A DNA stretch of 64,000 nucleotides from NCBI GenBank assembly GCA_000310025.1, contig FN649749.1, positions 1,589,398-1,653,397 on the forward strand. Reading direction: 5' to 3'. This DNA is from Ectocarpus siliculosus (taxonomy: Eukaryota; Sar; Phaeophyceae; Ectocarpales; Ectocarpaceae). This document shows, piece by piece, positions 48,140 through 60,590 of this stretch (position 1 is its first letter; each line of letters starts with the position of its first letter). A program made the translations under genes and the position numbers. The notes below the pieces were generated by a model. It was not told the origin of the DNA. It worked only from the letters and a program-made list of their open reading frames with translations, and made no database searches.

Positions 48140-50656
48140 TATGATCCCCTAAACCTCACCCCCCCGGGAAGTCTGCTGCGTTCATCAGGAGGCTTGACCC
48201 TCGGCACGAATTCACCTCACCTCTAGATGACACCCCGGCCTCTTCAGGGCCGCCGCCAAGGCGATCGCTCCTGCGTCCCAGACTCTTCATAATTTTGTTT
48301 ATAAGTTACGCCGCCAGATCGAGAAGTTTGGGTGGGACACGGAGGAGCGGAGATGGAGTAGACCCCCCCGTGTGTCAGGTGGAAAAACTGCGCGGACCCC
48401 CTCCACGGGGAAGAAGGGCACGACCAAGCACGCTGACCAATGGCGTAGCACTGAACGCTTGAAGAGAAGCACCCCGCTACTCTTCTCTAGAAACTCCTGT
48501 CCGGATCTTAACTCCGTCGGGGGTGCCGCAGTTCAGCTGGTTAGTTAGGTAGATAGAAATGGTGGACGCTAGGCGAACCCAGACGTCAAGTTAAGCAGTT
48601 GTGGGCCACTCGTTAGACACGTCTACCCTTTTAGGGAGGGCGCGTCTTCGGGACACATACGTCTGGAGGACGTCACTGAGGCCCAGGAAACCAAAAGGCG
48701 GTACACCGTAAGCCGTCAGTCGAGATATAAGAGCCTTTGCAGGAGACTGTGCGACCGGGGGGCACCTCGAGAAAAGCAGCATGACGCTCGGCTTCATGTT
48801 ACAACTGTATTTCGCTCTGACAATGCATTCGACACAGACATGGGATAGTACGATCTTTGCTAAGGCCCTCTCCACGGGGACGCTGATCGCGCAATGAAAG
48901 GCCGCAATTGCTACGACCGTGCCGAACAGGGGATACGACGACCTCGCCGCCAAAACTCGAGTGCAAGCGATAGAAGTGGGTTCACGTTGCTGTTTCAAAA
49001 AAACATTGGCGGGTAGGTAACCGTAGGCGATACCCCCGACGTTGGTAGAGTAGCACCAAACCGTCACCTGTCAACAACCATGGATGCCTCTGGAACAAGA
49101 AACTGAGCAGCGGTAGAAAGAGGAACCGTCGATCGAAGCATATCTCCCTGCAACGCTCAATCACGGTTACTTTTTTTAGGACTATGTACGTCAGCACGGG
49201 TGCCACTCAAGGCTGCCAACAACTCCCCACCCCGACCAACTACAGCTCTAACCGCAACAATCACGACAATGGCGGCGCCATCGACAGCTGCAGCCGGCAT
49301 ACCTCTGGAAGGCGAGGTTAAGGCTAAGGAGAGAACAAACACCGCTGCGAGGGACGGGCTCCCAGAGAGCTAGTGCTAGCGCCGCGGCCCCCGGCGCACG
49401 GATGCACTTGTCGGCCAGGTCTTCCTGGATCCCGGACCCACTCTGCATGATGCTGCAGGACACACAATCAGAGGGAAGGACCAGCACAACAACAGCAGGA
49501 CGAAGTGAATGTTGTCCATCCGTCCACCCCAGAAAGCACCTCCGTATGCGTGTTCAAGCACGAATGAAGAAGGTGCAAGAAGCAGAAGATGATCGCCAGG
49601 GACCGACGTGTGTGTTATGTGTGAGCATGAATGTCGTTAGCACTGGCCGTGTGAACCGTCTGACCAAATGAAAAGACGTCAGTCTCAGTGCGGTTGAAAA
49701 CACGAAACCCTTCTATATTCCATGAACTGGGACACCGTGAGGGGGCGGCATGGGGGAGGTTCAGTTATTCTCCGGATGAAAGACAGAAACGGTAGCAACA
49801 GAATAAAGTTGCACGGGTCTACCAAGGCAGCTGTGTGTGTGTGTGCATGATCATGTCTCGCAGCTAATGTCGATCGTGTCCTGCAGCTAGTGTCAACCGC
49901 GACAGCCTGCTGACCAACGCCCGAGTATCTAAGGTGTACGTGTCCGCGTGTGTCCGAACGGGCAAGCGGGGTGAAAGCATCGAACACGTCCCTATACCCT
50001 GTCGCTACGTAAGTCAGGCGCCCACCATTGAACCCTTCGTCCGAAGAGTACAGAGATGGGCACCACAATTCTTGGCCAAAACTATGGGCTAGCAGCAGCA
50101 ACCCATCGTACCTGCTTGTCGCCCAACCATGCCCAGAAAGTATGCGGCTTTCGTGTACGAAAGGGTGCTTCAGGGAAGCAGCAGTAATTTTTGGTTGATT
50201 ATAATACAACGTATTTTGCTACGGCTTTGACCCGAGCGAGTCGCTGCAACCGCCAAGTACCCTTATGTTCAGAGTCCTTGCGAATGGATGATTGTTTCCG
50301 TAAGGGATACGAACAGGCAAGGAGGATATCGTACTGGGAAGCGAGCAGTCGACCGGCCTAACCTGGCAGGGCGCGGGGTGGCTCCTGCAAGGTTGAGCGC
50401 CTTCAGCGAACACCGACCGCTCTTCAACAAGCCTGGCAGAGAAAATGCCAAGCCGCCACGACGATAGCGCCCGCAACGCCGACCAAGATATGGTGGCATC
50501 AGCGTAATCGAACAAAATTCAGGGGGAGACATCTAGGCAACCTTGAGGATTCCTGTTATTCAGGCGGCCATCGTCGCGTTCCCTGTACTCTGGCATCACT
50601 ATTCTTGGCCCTTTAGCGACGCCTGGGGAGCGGAACGTTCAACAGAAAGAGGAAAG
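48140..50656. other. Region between LRR models; possible degenerate coding fragments
   Basis: A plus-strand stretch near 48.3-48.5 kb has a protein-like frame (YKLRRQIEKFGWDTEERRW) that ends at a TAG, with stops just upstream; it may be a transposon relic but matches nothing I recognise. The 158-codon minus frame at 48591-49067 has no recognised domain. Confidence 0.3.
49655..49800 (+). repeat. GACGTCAG repeat family, copy 2
   Basis: CTGACCAAATGAAAAGACGT is followed by CAGTCTCAGTGCGGTTGAAA and then sequence matching the right part of copy 1. Confidence 0.6.
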
Positions 50657-53010
50657 CTAGAGTAATATCTGTGCCGACAACTTCAACCTAGCTTCAAGCG
50701 CCCGTTCTTTGTCCTGCGTCTGCAACAGCTCAAGGAGGCCAGGCATGTAACACACTTGCACTTTACTGCCGACCCCCAGCTTGATTCTTCCTCTCTCTCT
50801 CTCTCTCTTCTGTTTACGTGAACTAACCTATACAATTAATCACCTGCCAGCCTCCGGGCCCCCTCGTCCGTCACGCGGTTGCCGCCCAAAGAAAGGGTTT
50901 CCACCGAGTCGTTGACGCGAAGGGATCTCGCCAGCAACGCCACGCCCTGGTCTCCGATGGAATTTCTGGTTGTCGTTCACGCGGCAGGTTGGGGGCGTCG
51001 TGGTGACGTAATCACGCACCACCTTAAAACTACTTCCTAGGTCTGATTAGTGTTCCTTGTACTTGCTGCTTTCATTTTAGGAAGAGTTAGTGTGATGGTT
51101 TTTCTTGATTTGTTTTGTGCGGTTTGCCAACGTTATCCCCCCTGCTTCATGCAGTGCAGTTGTCCAAGGTGTTTGACGTTCGAGTCCGAAGCCTGGCGTA
51201 TTGGGTGTAACCTTTGCTAGAACCAATTCGTTCTTGTCTCGATCGAAAACCACTACGCCGCACAACCTTCTCTCCGGTGCAAAAAAAGTGCGTGTGCTTC
51301 TTTCTGTTCTTGCGGCACTTCCGTGCGAACCGTTGCGCCCCCTTGAGCCCTCGTAGCATCGATGTAATGTTGTCGTAGAACAACAAGCGCCGGCCTATCG
51401 CTGCTCTGCAGGTCGTAGGTTCTTGACCTCTGCTAATGGTGACGACCATTCCAACGAATGATCGGGCCACATGTTCAACGGTAAGTCTACACGGACGACA
51501 AGACCGCAAATAACGGTGGCCTTCCTCGCCATTGGTCTTCGAAAGTCCAAGTCAAACTGTTCTTCACGGAGGTTTAAGTCATCCTTTTGATAAACGTGCG
51601 GTTCTTCATCAGATATTAGGCGGCGATTGGATCCCTAACGGCAGAAACCTGCGTTCGGCTTCCGTCCACACAGGATAGTCAAACCTCGCTCGTCTGATGC
51701 ACCACCGCGGCGGTGGGGGAGCTGAGAGACGAGTTGTTGCACGGCCTTTCTTTATCGCCTAGAATTCCCCGAAAACTCTTAGCCTCACCGGTTGAGCAAC
51801 AAGGTGTGAATCTTGTGGTTGTTCTCCAAGGTGCTGCCGAGAAGGGCTATCCAGGCATCGTCCAATGCTTCGCCCTGCACTCTGACCACGGCCGCTCGGT
51901 GGTCGTCATCCTCGACTAACCCGAAGGCATCGGTGATGCGCGCCATCTCGCGGCGACTCCGTCCCTGCTTGGTTTGTCGCCGGATGAGGACGAGCGGACA
52001 AAAAAGAATACGATTCAATGCACGAGCGGACCCGTACGTCTACGGTTTACAAGATTCCGCAGCCTTGTGGTGCGGTGGTGTGTTTGAGTTGCACTGCTGT
52101 ACGCCAGCGTCTCGCTAGCCGCAACAGCGGCCAACTACGTTGCTCGCTTGGCTCGAATTCGCGTTCGGCGCCTACCGACCGACCTCGTATGACATTCGGC
52201 AATACGTTTCGGTCACCAGGAATAAACGTCTTCGGCCGTGGTGTGTGTTGTACTTGGTTTGTGAACTGCATGACATGGTGGCTGATTTTCAGGTGTTGCC
52301 TGACTATTCTTTGTCAACGGGAACAGTCCACTCCCTCACGGAGCGGCTGCTTGTACGCACCTGCTTCGATCCCGCGCTAGACGCCGACCTCGACAACAAC
52401 GGCACGGCCTGCAGACGGGGGTGCCGAGCTTGCTCCAGCGCCTAAATACGTACCGGTAGTCGAGGACACAGAGCATGCATTGGCGAGGGGTACAGCGGAG
52501 ATGCTCAGGGCCATCGCAGGACAGCAGTGCGAATAGCATTGCCGGCATTGTTTTGCTCGTAGCTCCCACGTTTGGTGATTATTGCTATGCCTCCAGTGGA
52601 GTCCCTCTGTTTGTCTGCCCGTGTCGGTAGGGTGGTCAATCAAGATCCAGGATTTCGAAACCTTTGAGCTTTGAGATTTGCTCCAGCACCCGGTGCTGAT
52701 GTTGTGCCGTTTGCGTTGCGGTGGAAGACAGGAACCAACATTTCAACAACTGCGGCTGCAGAGGCGATAGCAGTCTTGAATCATTGACGCATCTTGCAAG
52801 TCATCATACCAGGTTGTATCTAACTTTGAGGGAGCTTTTTTTCGGCGATCACCTCATTTGAGTTTTCCCGTGGACCTCAACATTGCGCGCACCACATCTC
52901 ACATTAAGACCTCGAATCTCCTGTGCTAACGTGTCGTCGATGCCTCGATCACTGAGGGACGCGTTCCTCGCCTTTTCCACCTCCCGCCGGCTTCTCTGCT
53001 CCCTCGCCAT
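50657..53010 (-). CDS. Ribonuclease-inhibitor-type LRR protein (gene A)
   Basis: Likely exons are 53010-52903 (starts MAREQRSRREVEKARNASLS, donor GTGAGA), 51964-51789 (ends STLENNHKIHTLLLN) and 50965-50844. The third continues the same repeat: NSIGDQGVALLARSLRVNDS, then VETLSLGGNRVTDEGARRLA. Phases agree (0, 2, then 1 out) and the split codon between exons 2 and 3 restores an LRR consensus. A probable last exon ends at the TAG at 50657 and reads PGLLELLQTQDKERALEARL; joining it would need an intron of only about 50 bases with a purine-rich acceptor, so this join is weak. Cytosolic location is inferred from the lack of a signal peptide. It may be part of one larger gene with gene B. Confidence 0.5.
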
Positions 53011-56000
53011 CAAGAGGTGAGTCGTCTTCTCCCGATTGAGGCGGGAGAAGGGTCTGGTGGCTTCCTACAAGCAAAGCCGGTGCGGAGAAAGGGGCACTGA
53101 AAGAAGATTCAGCTCATCATTGCGTACTATTGACATCACTTTCCAGCGGGAAAGTTGCCCTTTTGGGGTATCTCTGTGCACTCACATAGGGCATTACGTA
53201 TGTTCGCCCCCCAACGTCCTCACGAACCATGTTAGCTTCGCTACTGCTTGTACCTACCACGCACCCGACCTGGCGATTGTTCAATACATCTACATGAAGT
53301 GTCGTCGTTGTTCTTGTTATTGGAAAATGTCGTGTGTCTAGCGGAAGTATATGCATGGGATGCGTGGATCAAACAGCACCCACCTCCGACGAATGCAGCG
53401 CTACGCGTCGTCTGCCTTCGGCCGACTTTGCAGCTCGAGTCCTGACCACATCGGAGTGGTTGCGAGGAAGAGGGATATCGATCCCTTGGTCGTATCGGGC
53501 CAGTCGGTCGCCCACTCGACGTTCATGGTCGCATCGAACGAAAACGAAAGGGGCCAGTTCGCCGAAGTCCTCGGGAGCACTGGTGATTGACGTGCGTGGG
53601 TCTTTAGGAGCACTTGGGTTACTGGGGGGGTCGACTGTCATTGTACTCGATGCGCCAGCTGTACTGGTTGGTGTGCTGCTGTTGCGGCGATCGTTTGTTT
53701 CGACGAGGTTGGTGCGATCCCCATGCATTATGTCGTACGACGCGGGGGTACCGCCCAACAAGACGGTGCTAGAGACATTACATTGAAGTTTAGCCAACAT
53801 GTTCCCGTGCACCTCAGTAGCAGAGCTCCCCCTTCGTTGAGAGATAAGAGATGAGAGATGAGAGATGAAAGGTGTCACGTGGGCGGCGAAAATTCTGCCG
53901 GTTCAGCACCTGGAGCCGCTGGATATGACTCTGTGACGCGTGACGCGCATGGCTGCGTTTCTAGCTCGCTTTCTCTTCATGCTTGGCTTAAGGCTGCACA
54001 ATAATCTCAAGATAGCATCCTCAAAAGCAGGTTTGAATACGGTAGACAGTTCCAACCGTGGTAGACGATGTACGTACCAACGTGATTCTTTGATTCTTTA
54101 AAAAAAAACAGCGGAGGAACCTGTGCCGGTTGACTATGGGGTATATAGACACAGTCTTTCTGTGTTTGTATTCATGTTTCCTAAGACTGTAGGCTGTACT
54201 TGCGGACCGAAGGAGAGAGGAGAGAGGAGAAAGAACACGGCAGACACAGACTGACAGACGCACAGGGCCTCAGATCGTGACCTATGAAGCTTTTAGTGTT
54301 TTCCACCACACTGAGACTGACGTCTTTTCATTGGTCGGCCGGATACCGCGGTCGATGTGTAAGAAAGACAGACACAGACACCCCGAAATGACGATACCTA
54401 GAGAGTAGACAGGCACAAGTTGTACGGCTACCATATTTTCAAAGGCCAGCCCGAAAGCGCTGTTGATGGTATTTGTAAAGAAGTACTCGGCAATCAACCG
54501 TCCTAAGCGTTGGTGATCAAGCACAATTACGGAAGCATTTCTGACACTTCTGTAGCTATGTGCTATAGACTTATCTGATCCGGGGATTCCTCTATGCGTA
54601 CTCTGTAGGACTTTCCAAATCGCCACGCCTGGTGCCGCCTCCGACGCGGTTCGTTGGTGTTTGTATCTTTGTGCTCTTACCTTGCAAAATAAGTCGATGC
54701 CCGCACACACATGCTGGCAACGTTAATCATCTGCGTAGTGCATCGCATTCAACGAATTTTCTGTGGAGCGTGCCCGCACTGGCTGGTAAACAGAAAATAA
54801 TGTAACAACAAAAGCGACTGGTGTGCTCTTTCACTTCTTATGCTTCCGGCAGTCACAAGGACGCCCCCTCAAGATGAACCTGACGAACTAGGCCAGTCTT
54901 GTGCGAGCTATGGCAGGCAACGCGTATGGCACATGGACACATGGAAATGACCTCAAGTTAGCGGGACACGGCACGACTCGCCGTGGTGCCAAACGGTCCT
55001 AGGAACAAAAAACACGGCACAAGCGCACGCGCCATCAAGTCAATGGCGACGCGATGGACAAGCCACCATGCACGAGCAAGTACCAACTGTTCGAACCTCG
55101 TTCCTTTTATTTGGTGTGCGCCCAATTTGTAGGCTTTGCCGTTGCTGGAGCGCGAACCCCTCTCACTGTTCACTTTTCTCCGGAACTCCCCGGCGGGGCG
55201 GCTAAGCGAATGCAGTACGTTTTCGTTCGACTCGAGGAGACTCACGCCTTTTATTGGTCAGTCTTTGGGGGGGGTCGGTACCGAAAGCGCACACACAGAA
55301 TAGCCAAAAAACTCCAAGTGGTTAACGCCCCCAATTCATGCTGAGTGGAAAAATCCCCACGCCAAATTTACACACGTCGTTTCACTCAACACAATTCTTC
55401 TACACAACTACCTGTGTGACCACGGGACGGAGTAAACGTCACAAGCGCTGTGAGCGCTGAATTGAAGTGAAGACAACAACAAAAAACATACTAGAGTGGG
55501 ATGTTTCCAGAACCAGGATACGTATTCCAAAGCATCTCTTCTTGTCTACTACGGCTGTACACCTCCGTGTCGCCCGAGCAGACGACACACTCGTCATTTC
55601 TTACGCTTCCTTCAATCTGTAGCTGAAACGATGCCAAATCTACAGTACACAAAATGGTGCCTGATTTTTCCTGGGCAGCCTACACGCTCAAGAGGTCAGC
55701 AGCCCAAGGGTCTTACCAAGCCGACTCCGGGTGGGAGTATGGAGCACGAGCGGAGTAAATCGCACCAAGATGACATAACTGGACTAGAGACGCCGAGGGA
55801 GTCAGCAATGCGAAACAATTAGCAAGCCGGTTACACACATACACAGCAGCAGTGTTGTTCCACTTGACCAACAATGATCAATGCATTCACGTACCGTAGC
55901 ACAACGATCTAACAGCCGAAAAACGAAAAACGATCGTCACGCCACCAAAGACATACGGCAGGTTGCGCTCCTCGCCATCGAACACGCGCATTGAGCACCC

Positions 56001-56029
56001 CTCCCCGCCTACACTCCACCCCCCCCCCC
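53011..56029. other. No gene supported
   Basis: The open frames here (for example 53334-53786 plus, 54282-54710 minus) show no recognised domain or splice framework. A short repeat of GAGATGAGA type occurs near 53.84 kb and a GACGTCAG family copy at 54.3 kb. Confidence 0.4.
54296..54360 (-). repeat. GACGTCAG repeat family, copy 3 (inverted)
   Basis: The minus strand reads ATCGACCGCGGTATCCGGCC, then GACCAATGAAAAGACGTCAG and TCTCAGTGTGGTGG. Confidence 0.65.
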
Positions 56030-59000
56030 TCATTCGATGTGGAACGGCACTTCCGAAAGTTCGCCCGCCCTACCCTCCAAGCCCTCCCCGCCGTAGGAAA
56101 CCAAGGGAGAAATCTCGCACAGCCCCTCGTCCCCACCGGACGTGGCGCCCCCCCCCGCGGCGGCCGCTGCCGCCGCGGCCCAGCGCCTCGCCTGCCGCGA
56201 GATCATCTCGCGCGCGGTGTCCGGGGAGTCGGTGGAACTCCCGGGGGCGTTCTTGACCGGGGCGAACTCGTCCTCGCGGGCGGCCTCGAACAGCACCATG
56301 TTCTTGGAGAGCGGGAAGACGTCGAAGATGAAGGACTCTAGCTTGATGCCGTTGTTCTCGGCGGGCTTGAGGGTCGTCCCGTGGGACCCGTCCGCCGCCG
56401 GGATCTTCTTGTGCGCGACGTGGTACATGTCGGCCATCCCGGGGAGCACGGTGTCCTCCAGGAATGCGAGCGAGAAGTAGTGGTTGCAGATGTTGCCGGC
56501 GCCGAAGACGAGCCTGCCGCCGCCGCCGCCGCCGCCGGTCCCGTTGGAGGACCCCTCGCGCCGCTCGCAGGCCTCCTTTTCCATCTCCGAGTACTCCACG
56601 ACGCACGGCTTCCCGCCCCGCTTGACGACGACGCCGACCTGTTTATTGGGCGCGACGGCTCGATCAGAGGTTCGACCGCGTGGATGCTGTGCAGGATAGT
56701 ACTTTTGGGGGGGGGGCGGGCATGGTACCTTCCACTGTCCACCATGTCACCTCATTGATGCAACGGGGACCGGCTATCATGCTGGGAACGAAAGCGGTTC
56801 GCGCGGATTTGCTATCGGGATGCAATGACGACATGCAACGTACACATGGACCACAAAAAAACGGCTTGCGCACACCCCTTACGCATCTTGTCACAGCATT
56901 AATCGAGCATCGAACATGTCTCCTAAATCTGGCATGTCAATCGCGCATCGAATACGTTCCCATTAGTATGCCATGTAGAGCGAGCATCGAGAGAAGTATT
57001 CCGTTTATCTGACGCGTACCCGCGTGCAGACGGTTCCCTCAGGGGCTTTTCGCCCTTCCCGCCGTTTTTTTTCGGTTCCGAATTCGGCCGCGTTGTTCTT
57101 TCTTTGGAAAGGTGCTGCAAGTGGCCACGATCTCAAGGTACAAATCACATGAAAGGGGGCGACAGCATGATTCACGGCGTATTCTGAGACTTGTCCTCCA
57201 AACGCACACAATCGCATGGTTACCACTTTCTTTTTTGTTCGAGACATCCTAGACTTGGTGCCCTCGCTCGGCTGCTTTGCGGACCCGTTTCTGTAGGCCT
57301 TCTATACGAGGAGATCAACACACACAAGACTCTTCCCCCACGGGGACACGCCTACGTTCCCAACAAGCGAGCAGAGACTCAACAGATGACGCGTACTCCG
57401 TACGGCACGGCCCACACGCACCTTCTCCCCGGGCTCGGACTTCCACACCGACTTGTTCCCGCAGTCAGCCTTCTTCTCGATGCAGTAGCCAAGGAAGTGA
57501 GGGTCCGCGATGCGCACGAGGGCGTTGTCGATCGAGAACACGTGCACGTGCTCCACCCCCCGGGAGCGCATGTCGGCGAGAGCGCCCTTCCGCTGCAGCG
57601 CCGGGTAGATTCCGCCGTTGCCGTCCGGCGCCATGGCGACCCTGCTCCCGGTTTCGAGGATGATCTTGCCCTCGCGCGTCATGCACGGGAGCGTGCCCTG
57701 CGCGTGCGTTCGAAACGGCGTGAGAAAGTCAGGATACTTTAACAAGTTGCATTTTTTCCCGAGGTCACGTTAAAGTCTCTCTCTCTCTCTCTCTCTCTCC
57801 CTCTCTCTCTCTGTCTTCTGTCTGTGAGTGTCTCTCTCCCGTGTGTCTTGAATAGTAGCATCGACCGCGCCAACCGGCTGACCAATGAAAAGACGTCAGT
57901 TTCCGTGCGGTAAAAATACAAAACTGTGCGCGCGGGTGTGTTTCTCCCTCTGTCTCCCTCTCTCTTTCTTTCTCTCTCTTCACATCTCTGTGTCTCTCTC
58001 TCCCCTTCAACTACTTTGAATGGGAGCGGGGTCACACAGAAGGCTGTTCCTGAACCCCCGCCTCCCTTCCAAATACGTACCGGAATACCAGAATACTACA
58101 CGATGTTGTTTGCACTGCGAAGGCCAGTCTTGGTTGCCCGTCGCGATCGCGGATGGCAATGGTTTTTAAGGCCAAGGCGCCTCGGACTTTGTGCACAGAG
58201 AGAACCACCCCCTGTGCGAGACAACGCCCAGAGTTATTCCGAGGCGCGCCTTTTCCAAAGGCTGCACCTCCACATGCTCGGGGGGGTAGAGGCGGTTTCT
58301 CCACAATATTTTGTCAACTCGGCATCGATGGCAACAACGCACTGATAGACGTCAATGAATACCGACAGATCCCCCCATGGCAAAAATAGGGCCCATGAAG
58401 GAGAGAGTGTTCGTCAACAAGCGTTAACCCGAGGTCGCCTAAAAAAGCGATCGGGCCAGGGATGGATGCACAATGAACGGGCGAAACTCTAGCGTTAGCA
58501 CGCGCACGTGCCTGTCCGTCTTGTGGGTGTCTTAGTGTTAGACCAAGATACGGCCTTCCCGGCGAGGGTTAGCACTGCGGGTCCTGCGCAGCCCATCCAC
58601 GTATCAAGGAAAGGAGAACAAGACGCCACCGCGGATGTTTTGAAAACGCCGACTACATGCGAACACTCAACGAAGGACTACACCCCGTTTGAGACAATAC
58701 CACACTCTTGCTCTCATGGTGCGCGCCGCGCCGAAAACAAAAAACAAAAAACACCCACCTGGGAGAAGAAGAATACGTCCTCTTTCGGGACGCCGAAGTA
58801 GTCGCTAGCGGCGAAGAACTCCCTGGTCGCGGCGTCGTTCAGGGGGCTCGTCATGATGTACCAGGGGATGCGCGGCGTGGCAACGGCGGCGGCGGCGCCA
58901 TTGCTACCGCCGTCGGAAGCGTTACCACTACAACCCGCTGCCAACGCGCACACCCGGCGCAGCCGCTCAGCCTGCAGCTGGAACAGGGTCTTGCCGGACG

Positions 59001-59653
59001 GGAGACCGATGTCGTACATCCCCTTGGGACCGTCGAAGCCTAGGCGGGTGCCCTGTCCGCCGCAGAGGACCACCACGGCCACCTTCCCGTCCCTCACGGC
59101 GCCAAGGCCGGTCTCGAACCACCGGGCGGCCTCGTCTGGGTGCGCGGAGGCGACGCTGCCGAAGGATTCGATGGGCTCCATGTCTTGCGCGGCTCCGCCG
59201 CCGCTGCCGTCGGCGTCGGCGGCTGCTGCCGCCGCTGCGGGTGGTCGAGGTAGCAGCAAGGAACGCAGCGGCAGTGAGGCTGCTGCGTGTCGCGGAGTAA
59301 CATTTACCTACGTTGTGGGCTTGAACAGGAAATATCGTTCTTGTTGTATCGTCGGCGGTGTCGCCACAGGCAATACCTAACTACCAGACGTTTCAGCGAC
59401 AGACTACACTGCTGTGTGCTTAGCAATGCACGCGTGGTGCCGGCGGCTATGGTTGCTGCTGCTGCTGCTGCTACTGCTGCTGCACCTGTGGTAGAGAGAT
59501 GGAGCTGGTTCATGCGGGCAGGATCGATGGTGCGCAGCTGGGCGACGAGGGCGGAGATCTCGTCCGACCCGGCCTTGACCGCACCGCTGTCGACGTACTT
59601 GAACACGTGATCCTGCCCGTGGGCGGCAAAGGTGGCGCGGAGGTCAGCAGGTA

Positions 59654-59691
<38 letters not shown>

Positions 59692-59735
59692 GCGGTGGCC
59701 GTCGCCGCCATGGAGCTGGCAACGAAGTCTCCCAT
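56030..59735 (-). CDS. UAP1: UDP-N-acetylglucosamine pyrophosphorylase (552 aa, four exons)
   Basis: The enzyme makes UDP-GlcNAc from UTP and GlcNAc-1-phosphate in the cytosol, the last step of the hexosamine pathway, supplying N-glycosylation, GPI anchors and chitin or other GlcNAc polymers. Exons: 59735-59486, 59282-58759, 57697-57422, 56638-56030; donors and acceptors are canonical and phases are 1, 0, 0. The catalytic uridyl-binding motif LCGGQGTRLGFDGPKG is intact in exon 2, with PWYIMTSPLN and GVPKEDVFFFSQ following. Exon 3 has GKIILETGSRVAMAPDGNGG and FSIDNALVRIADPHFLGY; exon 4 has GAGNICNHYFSLAFL, AHKKIP, REDEFAPVKNA and CEISPLVSYGGEGLE. Low-complexity Gly and Ala runs near the N-terminus and in the last exon make it longer than typical eukaryotic homologues (about 480-520 aa). 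The frame is open above the chosen ATG, but the sequence there looks untranslated. Confidence 0.93.
57861..57935 (+). repeat. GACGTCAG repeat family, copy 4 (in UAP intron 2)
   Basis: ATCGACCGCGCCAACCGGCT is followed by GACCAATGAAAAGACGTCAG. It is flanked on both sides by long CT/TC microsatellites (57775-57830 and 57945-58005). Confidence 0.65.
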
Positions 59736-60590
59736 GTTACTCGTTTGTTCTGGGTTGCTCTTCGGCGGTACCTCTGCGAGAGGGAGAGAGGTGTTCACGT
59801 GTTCACAGATTATACGAGCCTCTCTAAAAGATCTCCAGAGTTTCTCGGGCCTCACGCAATGGTGGCGGTGGAAGGGGGCTTGGGATGCAAGGGCCGCAAC
59901 GCGAGAGGACACAGGGGAACAAGCGTGGCGTGCGAGGGGAGGGGGTGTGATGGAGGAGCGAATTTTACAGGAACAAACCAAACGCGGTGAAACTATGTTA
60001 GTTGATGCGGCGTAACCTCAAAAAAATTCTCAAAGAAAAAGGCGCAACTTGCACAACTCTCATATTTCAGCCCACATTCCACATCACCGCATTCCACAGC
60101 AGCTCGCTCCAAAGAAGGCGCACAAACACAGGTGAGCGGGCTCGGCAGACGCAAAGTTGATCAGCTGAGGGCGATCAGGCCGCATCTCTTTTTTGTCGCT
60201 GAACTTCGTTCTGGTTTACGCGGCCCCTCTATACGCTCACAGCATTGCTCCCATCCTACTGCAGTCTTGAGCGTGTCTATTGTCGTGTACACACGTTTCA
60301 GACCAGGGTGTGGGAGGCAGTCTAACCCGCTGTGTTTGCGACTAGAGATAGCCCGCTGTCAACTCGGCGGTTGTGCTTCGTTGTGTCCGGTGCCCTCCGA
60401 CCAGCAGCAGCAGCAGCAGCACACACACCCTGTCTCCGATTCCCTTATACTACGCGCTAATCTGTTCCAGCTCGCGAACCACCGATATCTGATCCTCCTC
60501 CGTCCCCCCTCTTTCGGCACTCGGCACATCTCAGCAACGCAGCAACAAACAACCGCCCTCTAGAGCATCAATCAATTCAACCAAGGCAAG
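59736..60590. promoter_or_regulatory. Divergent intergenic region between UAP1 and GALE
   Basis: 855 bases separate the two start codons on opposite strands and must hold both promoters and both 5' untranslated regions. A CAGCAGCAG run followed by ACACACAC lies at 60400-60430. No TATA box was assigned with confidence. Confidence 0.6.

Noticed and set aside
48591-49067. 158-codon minus-strand frame between the LRR models
   Set aside because: No LRR or other domain and no splice support.
58853-59380. Plus-strand frames opposite UAP1 exons
   Set aside because: They are antisense shadows of strongly coding minus-strand exons.
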